This document shows, one piece after another, positions 35,426 through 46,699 of a DNA stretch of 64,000 nt (the stretch's first letter is position 1; each line of letters opens with the position of its first letter). The notes beneath the pieces were generated by a model. That model searched no databases, was not told where the DNA came from, and saw nothing but the letters and a program-made list of their open reading frames with translations. The DNA lies in NCBI GenBank assembly GCA_008508345.1, contig QNGE01000282.1, positions 271,534-335,533 of the forward strand, written 5' to 3'. A program made the translations under genes and the position numbers. Source of the stretch: Paragonimus westermani (taxonomy: Eukaryota; Platyhelminthes; Trematoda; Plagiorchiida; Troglotrematidae).

Positions 35426-38400
35426 CGTCATCACCCAATCTTCTACCATTTTATGTTATACATTACACACATATCAGCATGAATGAGTTCTATCATTTTT
35501 TTAAAACAAAATTGTGAATTTAATACTCTTATGTTCTTGTGGGTTATTGAATGCATACCTAAGTCACTATACAATTTAGACCGAATAGGTTGGCTGAATG
35601 CCATGAACTAATTTATTACGGTTGATCTTAATTACTGCTTTTTATAAACTATTACGGTGCCCGTCCGCCGCCGAGTAAACACGCTTTCAAATGGCTTCAC
35701 AGACTTTTCAAATATATAACAGCATTTTGCCGTCTAACATCGAATTGTGATACAAATAAGTGATAGCGATTATTGTCTGTAGACTGCTCAGAAATGTCTA
35801 CTATTACTTTTCTCCAGACTGGTTACAAGTAACTCGATTGTAAGTTACCTCACAATCAAAAGATTTATGACACACATTTTCAGCTGAGTAGTTTTCACTC
35901 ATTGCTAGATTTGCTTACAGATGGCCTCTTCCGTTAAACCAACCTGGAAAATAGTGAAACATCATCTGCGCTCACAGTTTGCACTCCTGTAAGAACTTCT
36001 AACTGTATGTTCTGTCAAGTTGAAATCTAGTATTTGATGTCGTCAGCTGATTAAGTGATACATTTTTGTGGATGCCAACTTATCTTCTGCCTTAAAGATT
36101 TTTTCTGTACATACGATGATTGCTTAGATCATTTTGAATCAACGGTAGTTGCTCAGTCAGAAAGCACCTCGCAAGGTAAACGGTGCAACACTCATTCGGG
36201 TATTTGAAACGTTATGTACACAAATAAAAACTGAATGATATACATTTTCACAATAATTAGTGGAAATATCGCTATCTGAATGCTCACTGAACAGTGAAAT
36301 TTATTCCGTCGGTTAATTTGGGATTGCCAAGTTCATATAACTTTCGCGATATGATTAACTACCAACTAATTTCAAGGAACCGATGATAAGAGGTGATTAG
36401 GCAAGTGTTATATTGTGTAATGCGGAATATGTCTACAAGCCAGGTGATACATTCGCTGTGGCCTAGGCGGATTCCTACTTGCCTTTAGAATGTTAAGTTC
36501 ATATTTGCTCACAAAATGCTCTTATCAACATCAACATTTGAGAAAGCTAACCATTTTATTAAGAATTGTGTGATCTTTTTTGTATCTTTGAATCACAGCT
36601 CCTCAGTAAGGCGAACGTGCTTAATCTTACGCTCACTGAAATAGGATAGGTCAACTGGTTGAAATGCGGATAACATGTATAGACTGACGAATACTTGCTG
36701 ACTGCTCACTAACATTCGACAGATATGCTACTGTTCCGATCCAGTGACAAATAACTTGTCGCCGTAAATCAAGAACTGCAAAACTGATTCAATCCACTCA
36801 CACTTGAAAGCATTTCTCTCAACAGTCTCCACTGCAGAAGCCACATAATTAACTCTACTTATGTTCAAGGAATATATAAGTACGTGCGTGGTTCAGTCAT
36901 TTTTTCCCACCTGGTATTTCATTAGTGAAGTTCTCTTGTTGGGCGGCTGTCGGACAACAAACCAATTTATGTGACGTACGTTCAGCAATGTGGTCTTCAG
37001 TTCCTCTCTCACACACTTGAAAACTGTGCTCGACATGTTGACAGAGCCTACAGGCCTGAGTGAGAAAAGTATTGCGAACACACGGTTTGCAGCACCATTG
37101 CAAATGTTACTGGTGAAATATCATGCTGTCAACCTATAATTTTGCTCACAAACCGTGAATAGGAGGAACAAGTGCGCTTACAGTAGCCGTCAAGTGGAAC
37201 CGCCAGCTCCGTCAATAAACCCGGTTTATGTGTACAGTTTATTCATATCTAAACCAACAAACATTGAGTGACTCGTGATGATATTTCAGACAGAGTCGTG
37301 TTTTTGGAGGACGAAACCAGAAAGTCGACAATGCTTGACAGTACTAACAAGGTCAGTTGTGACAGGTAGCACATTTGAAAAAACACGCTCGAAAGTAACT
37401 AACCTGTCTAACTCCTTATCGTTTTCAACACTTTGCTCAAATCATGTATATCATATATTCAGTACATCATCAATTACGGAGGCTCAGAACATCGAGTATA
37501 ACAAACAGTCTTAAGATACGGTTTAATGCAAACCCACAACTAATCATATACACAAGGGAGAGCATTTTCCATGAGTTTCAAAGTGATGATTCTACAGCGA
37601 AAAAACGAATTTCGTTTTACGGAGTTTAGGTTTCATGACACTGTGCACAACACTGCGTTAACCGTTTTTGTCTGATGAATAAAGTTCGGCACGTTGTTTT
37701 AAGAAGTGAGAGTTAGAAAGCCTTTAACTGGCTTCGCCACAGTGAGGAATGTTTCTCGGATGCACACGATGGCCGAAAACTAATAACAGTTTAGAAATTC
37801 AGATAGCTTACGAGAAAGCGTTCAGTAAACTCTAGGGTAAGCCGGTACACTCCCACTCTTTGTTAATCACTTCGGAATACGCAAGTACATAATAGTTTGA
37901 TGTACCCTTCCAGTTCTCCCCAGATTACATTAGTCGCGACAAGACATATATATGATATGACCTGCCAGACAATGTTGACAGTATACGAATAACAACAAAT
38001 ATAAAAATCGCCAGTCTTGTGTGTTGATTTCACTCCAGTTCAATCTCCATTGTTTGGGTGACAGAAGAAGAAGAAGAATCCCTCTGTGCGGCAAATCTTA
38101 TCTAGTGCTTTTCACACTATTTACCGCCTTTTTAATCTTTCTCCTTACGGTTTTGCGAAAACACCGGAGGAGTTGATTATGCCAGGGATATCGGTAATGA
38201 TTTTCGTACTCTGTTTGTAACCTATCATCTACCTAAATCCTCGCTGTCACTGTGACCGGTCATCCAAGTTACCGATTGTCCGCGTCATTAACCTTGATAA
38301 CCATTTCGACTACTGTGCATTCATCCGTTCAGCTAGTTGCTTCACAATTTCATCAGTGCGAATAAGATAACAGTTGCAGTTTAACTGTTTCGGGAAACAC

Positions 38401-39248
38401 AAAGTGACTGTCATCTGATCATCAAACTGAGCCTTTTAAAACTAAACTCTGTAGTTAAAATTAATCAGTATTGCCTGCGTCATTCACAATGAATTTAGCT
38501 GTACGACAAGTGCGATGTTGGACGGACAGTTTCTGTTCGGTCTCTATTTCTCAAACTACGCATGTTTACCGTTCATCCGCAGGTTTCTCCTCAACAACTC
38601 TTTCCCTTAATCCGACTATCCTCCCGCGAAAACCTTTCTGGTTCGTCAAGCAATCTTCTAATTTGATCACGCATTTAGCTCGTGCCTGTCCCAAAATGTG
38701 TTACAACTCACTGACCCCCAAAATGTCTTTTCCGTTTAGCTCATGAGCAAAATATTTAAACGTTTTGAGCTGTCACTTGCCTCTACATCGCAAATGAGTT
38801 TGAACTAGTTTGTTGGCAAACACTCATTCCACCAATAACGTGTTCATTTAAAGATGAAAACTTAACAACTTGTCGTTGCCGTCAATCCTCTGGCGTATAT
38901 ATGAGACGTCAAGTGACCACCGTCTGCACTAAACGAAACGCCGGAAACGGGGCTTAATTAAAACAGATCATTTAAAACCTATTTCTTCCTTCTTCTTACG
39001 GATAAAGGACGCACAAAATCCCAAAAAATCCCAGGCGATTTTCAATTTTAAAACTATGCTAAGTTTGCAGGCGTAACAACGATCACCAGACCAGTTGTGT
39101 ATATCTAGCGTATCGCAACTTCTGATCAAAAACTACTTACGATCCTAATAATTTTTAAAGTATACATCATCTGAGGTATTTATTCTGACTGTAGTGTCAC
39201 ATGTCTCCCGTACGTCCTGTTGGAAACTACGTCAATCTGATTCCACAG
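35426..39248. other. Region without a supported gene
   Basis: No recognisable gene. Frames such as plus 37275-37514 and plus 38471-38746 are Cys- and Ser-rich, but I could not place splice borders. A short GAA run lies at about 38068. Confidence 0.4.
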
Positions 39249-39430
39249 AATCAGAAATGAGTACCAACTACGGCTCACAGATGACTTTTCGTGTTCAAAA
39301 TATTAAATTATGCAGCGAAAACGATGAGGCATGTATGCACGAAAATCGAAAAACCTACAGCAAACATTTGGTAGCTATGGTCACCGCAAACCCAACCAAA
39401 AATGGCACCTTACACATTTTCAAATGCAAG
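39249..39430 (+). CDS. Candidate internal exon, Cys-containing
   Basis: An acceptor (CTGATTCCACAG) and a donor (TGCAAG|GTGTAT) enclose 182 nt, two bases of a split codon followed by 60 whole codons. The peptide reads QMTFRVQNIKLCSENDEACM, then NRKTYSKHLVAMVTANPTKN and TLHIFKCK, with three cysteines. The composition suggests an extracellular domain, and the family is not recognised. A second Cys-rich candidate exon follows on the same strand at 41479-41772. Confidence 0.4.
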
Positions 39431-41478
39431 GTGTATATTCTGGAGTTGAATATTAGATTTTAAACAGCGTTTAAAAACAACGTCCACCGAAACGTGCTTT
39501 TCGTCTGTGTACAAAAAGATGACTTGTAACGCTACTTACCCCTTCTGTTTCTCAAACAGACGGCCTGTATGCCTTAAAACTCATCTTGTAAATTAACACT
39601 TTTGGAGCCTGAACAAAAAACGGGCGACCATATGAATATATACTTAACTTACCAAAACTGTATCAAGACCTGTATGTCTCCGTGATTGGATGATATTCAC
39701 CATCAAGTTTGGTTAGACCTCCCCATCACATTATGTTACTTGGATCAGGCTATCTGCCATGCCATGTGATATTGTCTACTCATTGCCTCATGATTTTGCG
39801 TTCGCTCCGTTTTAGATCATGGTAAGAGAGATGTCGGTGGAAGCAGTCAAATGTCATTTGGAGTGAACCTCTGAAATTCTTTCTGCTTGGTCAGACAACT
39901 AAGTTTTCCAGTAAGATAACGCACGCACCCCTGATTGACATTCAGCATTCACCTATGTGTCAGATCAATTCGTCAGATCAATTCTTCCATTTTCAGAGTG
40001 CAATTTAAGACTCATACACTCAAAAGTAGTAGGGCATGCATTGCTGATCACAATTTAACTAATAGGAATTTGTGAGCTGGATTCATTATTCTGTCTAGGT
40101 TACTGAACTAAAATATTCACTTAGAGTAAAAGCAGGAAGTCTTTCACCTTCGTTGGAGAATTGTAAATAAAACAGTAGCCAGTTGGTTCTAGGGGGCAAT
40201 TCTCCTACAAAATACAACGAGGGAAAGAATCACTTCTTCCGGTGTACGTTGGTTCTTTACAAAAATGTCAAGAGCATCCAAATTAATTGATCTTGGAATT
40301 TGAAAATTCTATATTCCGAACGCATGTCACAAACTGGTCACCGAAGAGGTGATACCAGCATAACGATCACGAAGTGTCAGACAATTCATGTCATAGTTAA
40401 CAATTCCTGTGAAACAAAACTGTCGTGCTCATCGGCCAGTTGAATCTGGGTTTGCAGCAAATAAGGTGGCGAACACTGCACTCTCGTCATATTGAGTTAC
40501 TGCTGCGGGGCCATCGACGATCAACGGGCGATGCCCATATTACCTCTTTGCAGAGATTGGAGGAGACAGACGGCCATTAGAAAAGCATAACATCATGTAA
40601 ACTTCACAAGAGGTTAGTTTGACAAACGCCATTGGCGGTTCAGATACATCAGTTTTTCACTTCATTGGACCGTTCACCATAAATGAACAACTCCAGTACT
40701 GAGTGATCTTAGCGATTACCTCTACGATTTCTAGTTCAAAAATGGGTACAAACACCGACTTCTATCAATCTGCTACGACTGACTTACATTTGGAAGCTGA
40801 TGGCAAGTTACAGCAGCATCGTTAACAGAATTCTTTATTCATTCAAGGGTTGATAGCAGCCATGCTTTTAGCATCTAACCTCAGAAGCATGGTGACTTGC
40901 AAATGATAACCCAAATTTCTGCACATGGACAGTTTAAAAACCAGTGGTGGAATACTCAGGCAAAAGGTGGAAAAGGCTCACTGGCTGGTTTCTTGGAGTT
41001 CATTGAAGGAACCGTGGTCAGTTCTGTGAACATCTTCAACTTATGAGAGGCAAGTAATTTCGTGGCATATGCCAAATTATTCGCTTGAAAGCTGAATGAA
41101 TTTTTACCTCAAGTATCATCGGACGTAGATTCATCAGGACATCATCAAAAAGAATGCATGCTTCGCATATGCTTCTAAACTCACAAATAATATGAAACCT
41201 TGAAATTTTTGACTTTTCGTTTATTTTGGTATTTTCACTGTGTCAGCGGACTGTGCATCTTAAAAACTTGCTAGATCTCTGCCTGATTTTTCATACTGGA
41301 ATCTTTCCCTGTTTGATTCGATAGAGTAAAAACCTGTTGCACTTATCTGATTGCAATAACTAGTCATAACCTCTTTAGGTTCAAATGGTAAGAAAATCTG
41401 ATGAACAGGGCTACTGAGAGAGACTGTGCACCACAGGCATGCAGTTAAAGTTGGTTTCATTTATTGTCATCATCATAG
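39431..41478. other. Region without a supported gene
   Basis: Possibly an intron between the candidate exons 39249-39430 and 41479-41772. A 13-bp direct repeat (TCAGATCAATTCG/T) lies at 39958-39985. Nothing else was noted. Confidence 0.4.
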
Positions 41479-41772
41479 TTCCGGAGAAATGCAAAATTTC
41501 ATTAAACTGGCAATCAGTTTATTGTGTGACTACCAGTCAGATAATATAGTTCAGGAATGCCCCGGAACAGTGTATAAGGACAATCGTGGTTGTGCTGAAG
41601 TAGAGTCATTTACGGTTCCACCTGGCTACTTCAACAAACTGACGGCAATAATATGTCACCCAGAACAATTACGGTTTGACAAATGTCCCAAAGTTTACTG
41701 TATGAAGTACAATTCCACTGTGAAACTGCAAAAAGTTAATTTATTTTGCCAAGCATTTTCTAGTCAGGGGTG
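41479..41772 (+). CDS. Candidate exon of a Cys-rich, probably extracellular protein
   Basis: The frame is open for about 98 codons from an acceptor (TTGTCATCATCATAG) to a donor (G|GTGAAA), with one base of a split codon at the start and two at the end. It reads LLCDYQSDNIVQECPGTVYK, GCAEVESFTVPPGYFNKLTA and CHPEQLRFDKCPKVYCMKYN, with seven cysteines in about 75 residues. This density points to a disulfide-bonded domain, but the spacing did not match a family I know. It is one of the longest clean open stretches between good splice sites. It could be spliced to 39249-39430. Confidence 0.45.
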
Positions 41773-42394
41773 GTGAAAATAACCAGCTGATATTTGGCAT
41801 CAACTTAACATGTATTATTGGCGGTTGACCAGTATTTTGACATTACCAAATCTCGAGCAACATCCGGAAGTATTTCCATAAGTAAAATGTAATTTATCTC
41901 CATCATACCTAAACGACTGTTGATCACTTATGTCACGATCTCACTAAAAGTTTCAATTAGTTGATATTCGCGGTTATAACTAGGGTACCAAGTAGAAGAC
42001 CGCTTCGGAGGTTTAGTATGATTTTTTCAAAACCTTGGATACATGTTAAGCTACTTTGAACTCTTGGTAGGTTTTCATTGTCTACTGAAACAATTGTGTT
42101 CTGTTGTAAACAAGGGAGTGGGGTTGTATGAACACAATAAGAAACTGTGTAAAACGAGAAAGTAACAAGGAATGAGTGAAGCAGTAGGATAAAACATAGC
42201 TGCTGACTCATGCACACTGAATTACCGAGGTAATGTTAACTTCACTATCACCTACTTCTTGCACAAAATGTGCGGTTTCTTAAGTGCCCCCAGAATAATC
42301 TTAAGCACATTTTGTCGTAATGTGAAGAATAACACCCAACGCCCTTAATGGATTTACTGCGTGGCTGGATTCGGAAAGCACTTTTATGACACTC

Positions 42395-42665
42395 TTAGCT
42401 GTCCCAGTTTTGATATTCAAAAGCCATTCCAGGATAAGTGTGGCCTGTGTAATGCAGTCTACATGCAAAACTTACTCCGTAAACGCGGTCTGAGTTGGAG
42501 ATTGCTGACAGTGAATCTCTTCTAGAAGATGAATGCAGTACAATTGGTTTAACTGACATATCCGTGCAGCTTGACGCTAACTTCAGTCTTCGTCTTATCA
42601 AGAGCGTGATATTATTACCCTTGAAGTGTAACGATAGGTACACAGGCCCACGACACACTGTTGTG
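42395..42665 (-). mobile_element. Penelope-like element fragment: linker and GIY-YIG remnant
   Basis: The minus frame reads PVYLSLHFKGNNITLLIRRR (the P-KGD---LI-RRL linker before the endonuclease), then NSDRVYGVSFACRLHYTGHT, a GIY-YIG signature in which YIG is YTG. The frame runs to a stop at 42395-42397 without the C-terminal block. The RT is not seen upstream. The linker is well preserved compared with other copies in this window. Confidence 0.65.
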
Positions 42666-44151
42666 ACGGCTGACTAAACATCGATTGCTTTCGAACTGTT
42701 TTCGACAAAACGTAAAGAGTAACCATTTTCAATGAGAATCTGCTTATAAAATAAAACTCTGCCTCTCAGTAGAAGGCGAAACATTTTCATTTAATTGATG
42801 CATATGTAAAAGATAAATGGATAACATACACATGTGTATATATGCTAACACTAGGAGTTGCGCCAATGGTTTACTTCAGTGAGGGGGAGGTTTGACATTG
42901 AGTTTGCTTCCGGTAGTATCTGGCTAGTACATGTTTTTCAGTAGAAGGCTAATCAATAATCGGCAAGAACAGATTTCAACATCCGAATAATACAACGGTT
43001 TACCCAGCTTGCGGCAAGTCTAATCATAATGAGGGTTAGGGAAAGCAGTCCATAACCTTGCGTGGCTGGGAAATGCTAACTTTGAGCAAAAGAAGGCACC
43101 TTCGGAACACATGGAATGCTGGAGGATGGAGAAGCACACAAGTGATGACACTTTTCATAATAATTTCGCGAAGCACCTAAATCTCCGAAGCTGCACTACT
43201 GATTCAAACGGTATACAATTGGTTCAGTGAAAACAGTGACTTCGACCTAACTTGAAAGTCCTGATCACGGAGTTACCCAGGGCGATTCTACTCATTCTCC
43301 TTTCGAAGTGATCGGGCAAGCCGAACACGAGTCACACAAGGTTGTGGTTGAGCGTGTGGATTATATTAATCGGATATGCCTATTGTGAGGTTGCAGGAGG
43401 GTCAGAGTGCAAACTCCAATCCGGACAAGGATATGATGAGCTCTCATAAGAGCAAAACTCAAGTCTAGTGCTTCCTTTCGAAGTGATCTATCCGAACGGC
43501 TTATTTGAATGTAAAGGCTGTGATCAAGTGTGGATGGTGTTCAATTCTGAAATAAAGTAAATTCCTGAACCTTCGCCGTTAATACGACAAAGTTATCCTA
43601 AAACGAATTGTTAAGAGAAGCAATCAAATGTACAGCAATCACTCAGTCGTCCTACATAAGTGTCGATGCAGTCTATGAGGGTTGAACGTCATTGAAATAT
43701 TTAAGCTGAACCGACAACTTTTCAACAAGAATTTCTAATCAAGTTTGTAGTCCGTTTCACCGATCGCGATAAGGAAAGTCCAATTTTGAACAACTCTAAA
43801 TGAATGCTCTCTCGGCAGGTGCTATTGATTGAGATGAATCTGTGTGACAGCACCTCTGTTTAGACGGTCAAGACCGGGTATCGGAATATTTTCTGATTTT
43901 AGTTGCGTCCACACCTAGTCATAACTGTTCGGTGGTTTACTGCTTTGATACAGTGTATATACCGATTCCATAGCACTGCGCTGACAAACATTTCGTCAGC
44001 GTTAGCATGGTATCCAAGAATCACTTATGTTAAGGTGCGGTTATTTCTTTCGGCGCCCTAAAAACTACATGGAGACACTAGTCCGTGATATAATGTGAAA
44101 ATTAAGAATTAAACCATCAATCATTTATCATTTCGATACTGGTCGTCACTA
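42666..44151. other. Region without a supported gene
   Basis: No open frame over 60 codons and no recognised repeat. Confidence 0.5.
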
Positions 44152-44365
44152 GCGCATTTTCCATTAGGTGATCATGCATCTTTTGTGGAGACACGGGATT
44201 TACTCCTGTTGACAATGAAGCTGGCTTGGTGGTAATAATTGTACTCAATGGTTCGCGGGCGCATTTTCCATTAGGTGATCATGCATCTTTTGTGGAGACA
44301 CGGGATTTACTCCTGTTGACAATGAAGCTGGCTTGGTGGTAATAATTGTACTCAATGGTTCGCGG
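44152..44365 (+). repeat. Perfect tandem duplication, 2 x 107 bp
   Basis: The unit starting GCGCATTTTCCATTAGGTGA at 44152 is repeated without a visible difference at 44259. Perfect identity points to a recent event or an assembly duplication. The unit contains no ORF or motif I recognise. Confidence 0.95.
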
Positions 44366-45789
44366 GCAATAACCTACAATAACGCAATTTGTCATGTTAT
44401 TCCCATTGTTTACTTAGCTCACCATCCGTTGAGTTATTAATGCACATCTCTAAAGGCACTCTACCCAGTTTTGTGACCTGCTTTCTCGAAAGCATTGTGA
44501 AACTGTTACCACTTACGGCCGGTTTATTGGGCTAGAAGAGTGTTGCGGACCGTGACATGGTCATTGTGTCGTAGAAGGTAAAGACCTGATCAACTTTTCC
44601 AGTAACTTTATTTGTAGGCTGAAACCTAATCATTACACCTTCTCTTTTGCTCTCAGTTTTGAGGGTACGATGAACAGCTGAAATTTCACTCACACAACCG
44701 CAAGATATAAAACTTAGAAAAATTGCTTGATTTGCACAAGTTTTTAACGAATTCTACTTCTTTTGCGTATCCACAGATATTTGAATAAGTCTGAGTATAT
44801 ACGAAGGTTTATTGAGCACAACCAATTTAAAATTCAAAAACAGTGTTAGTTGTAAAAAAATTTCTGCCCCGGTTTCAATGTGTTTAGGCTCCCAATTAGA
44901 CCAGTAGATCATGGTAGGATTTTGGAACATACTAAATAAATATTTTAGAATAAAATTGGAATAATATTATGAACCCTTCTTTCACAGTCTTACATGCATT
45001 AACATCTACGGTTTTACCTGATGAAATAAACTGTTCACAGTCATTTGTGTTTATTCGTTGATAAGATGATTACCTGCTAAAAATCCACTCAACCAGCAAA
45101 TGTCAGCGAAGCACGAAGCAAAATTGCGTAGATAAAATCTATGCCGTTGAGGTGTAAATCAGGTCAGCCCCGAAAACGACATTGCCTAAAATTGTAGCTG
45201 ACAACTCTGTTCTTAGTTAATTCGTAGGTGTCGGGAAAACTCCGAATACCATAAAATTACGATTTGTTGCAAATTTAATTTGAAAAGTGAAATATACTTC
45301 CTCTGCAACCAACAATTACGGGAATTGTAGAATATTACTCAGGTAGCGTGCTGTACCGATTACTGATTCTATGCCGATTTCCGAAACAAGTAAAATATCG
45401 AGGACAACTTCTAATAGTATTCTAATCCTTCCTTCCAATTCCGGATCACTGTTTTTGCAAAAGAGAGCGCCGTAGTGCTTATCACCACGCTTATTCATCA
45501 GAAAGTGTGTACAAGAAAATGTGCCGTAAATTTGCCTATCAGCATACTACTACGGGTATATGAAACGACCTGCTGGACACCTTAATGGACTTTCACCTAT
45601 ATTTAGTTCACTTCTTTGTAAACAACCGTAAGCTACGATTGAAGAGTTGCTTTCTGTTTCAGCAAGACTGAATGCCATCCGAAGAATTGCCGAGATGTAT
45701 GCCGGCAATTCATGAATTTAACGTTCACCTGAAAAGCTATGGTCATTATAGGTTTACATTTATCTATATCGTTTGTTGGCTTCAAGCAG
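44366..45789. other. Region without a supported gene
   Basis: AT-rich. The only frame noted is minus 45316-45498, which has no motif. Confidence 0.5.
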
Positions 45790-46625
45790 GCAGTGAGTTT
45801 AGGCTCAAAACAAATAACAAATCGAAGAAGAACAGTTAATCAGTTAAGCTTCACATTTGGATTTTCAAGTTTCTTGCTGGTATTCACTTTCTTGAATTTT
45901 CACTGCAATCAACTTATAGTTAGCAAGTACAATTTGGTATTTTTGAGTGGATTAGAAGGTATTCAGCTGCCGAAATGCTGGGTTCCGAAGAACAGTACAA
46001 ACGCTTGAGCTAGCCGTGAGGTCCGAAGCCACATTTAAAGTTTCACTCACTAAATAATCGACTGCTGACGTTGAAACCTACCACTACCAAAATCGGGCAT
46101 GGAAATTATATAACTAATGAATATCGTGAAGTAATAATTGGTTTGGTACAAAACGTGGTGTCGCACATGCTTTACGAAATCAGGTGGGAAGGTAAGTTTG
46201 AGAACAGGAGGTCACACAGTTGTTTTCTAGATTCTTATAACGCTAGTGACTGACCAAATCTATTCAGCTATGTACACTTGTGAAGTATATTTGTGCCTAC
46301 TGTTTGTGAAACCAACATGGAGGTGGGTTGAGAAACAATGTCCAGCTGGCAAACAATCCGGAATTGTCCGCTTGCTTCTGGCATCGCACCAAACTTGCGT
46401 TATGGCAAAGCTTACATCTGTTGCCCAGTTACAGAAACTGAGTCGTTTTTAGTATCAGATAGAACTGCTTGTAACTATCGAATGAGCTTGCAACCAGGTG
46501 ATTCTGAAAGGGGACTCAGAATATTTATATCACACACCACCACCCACATAGGAACACATACTGGTCCCAGTGAATCGGCTGAGTTAATGTATTCTGAGCA
46601 GAATGGTTCCCAAAACGTTTGATTT
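45790..46625 (+). CDS. Candidate multi-exon gene segment with short introns
   Basis: Several plus-strand signals cluster here. A 90-nt phase 0-0 exon candidate (45790-45879) lies between acceptor TTCAAGCAG and donor CTG|GTATTC. A frame open from 46020 reads NYITNEYREVIIGLVQNVVS and HMLYEIRWE and ends at a consensus donor AG|GTAAGT (46192). Acceptors follow at about 46230 (TTGTTTTCTAG) and 46265 (TCTATTCAG). Then come YTCEVYLCLLFVKPTWRWVE and QCPAGKQSG in one frame, and YGKAYICCPVTETESFLVSD in another, running to a stop near 46621. AATAAA occurs near 46760. The CPAGK...ICCP pieces resemble short Cys-rich modules but sit in different frames. The exact structure is uncertain. Confidence 0.3.
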
Positions 46626-46654
46626 AATCGGGATATGAAGATAAAGGTAGACAG

Positions 46655-46684
46655 AAAATCACCTATTATAAGATAGGTGATTTT
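46655..46684. other. Perfect 12-bp hairpin, 6-base loop
   Basis: AAAATCACCTAT (46655-46666) and its exact reverse complement (46673-46684) flank TATAAG. It lies just after the stop of the candidate terminal frame. No U-run of the bacterial terminator type follows. Confidence 0.8.
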
Positions 46685-46699
46685 ACTGTTCACCTTGCG

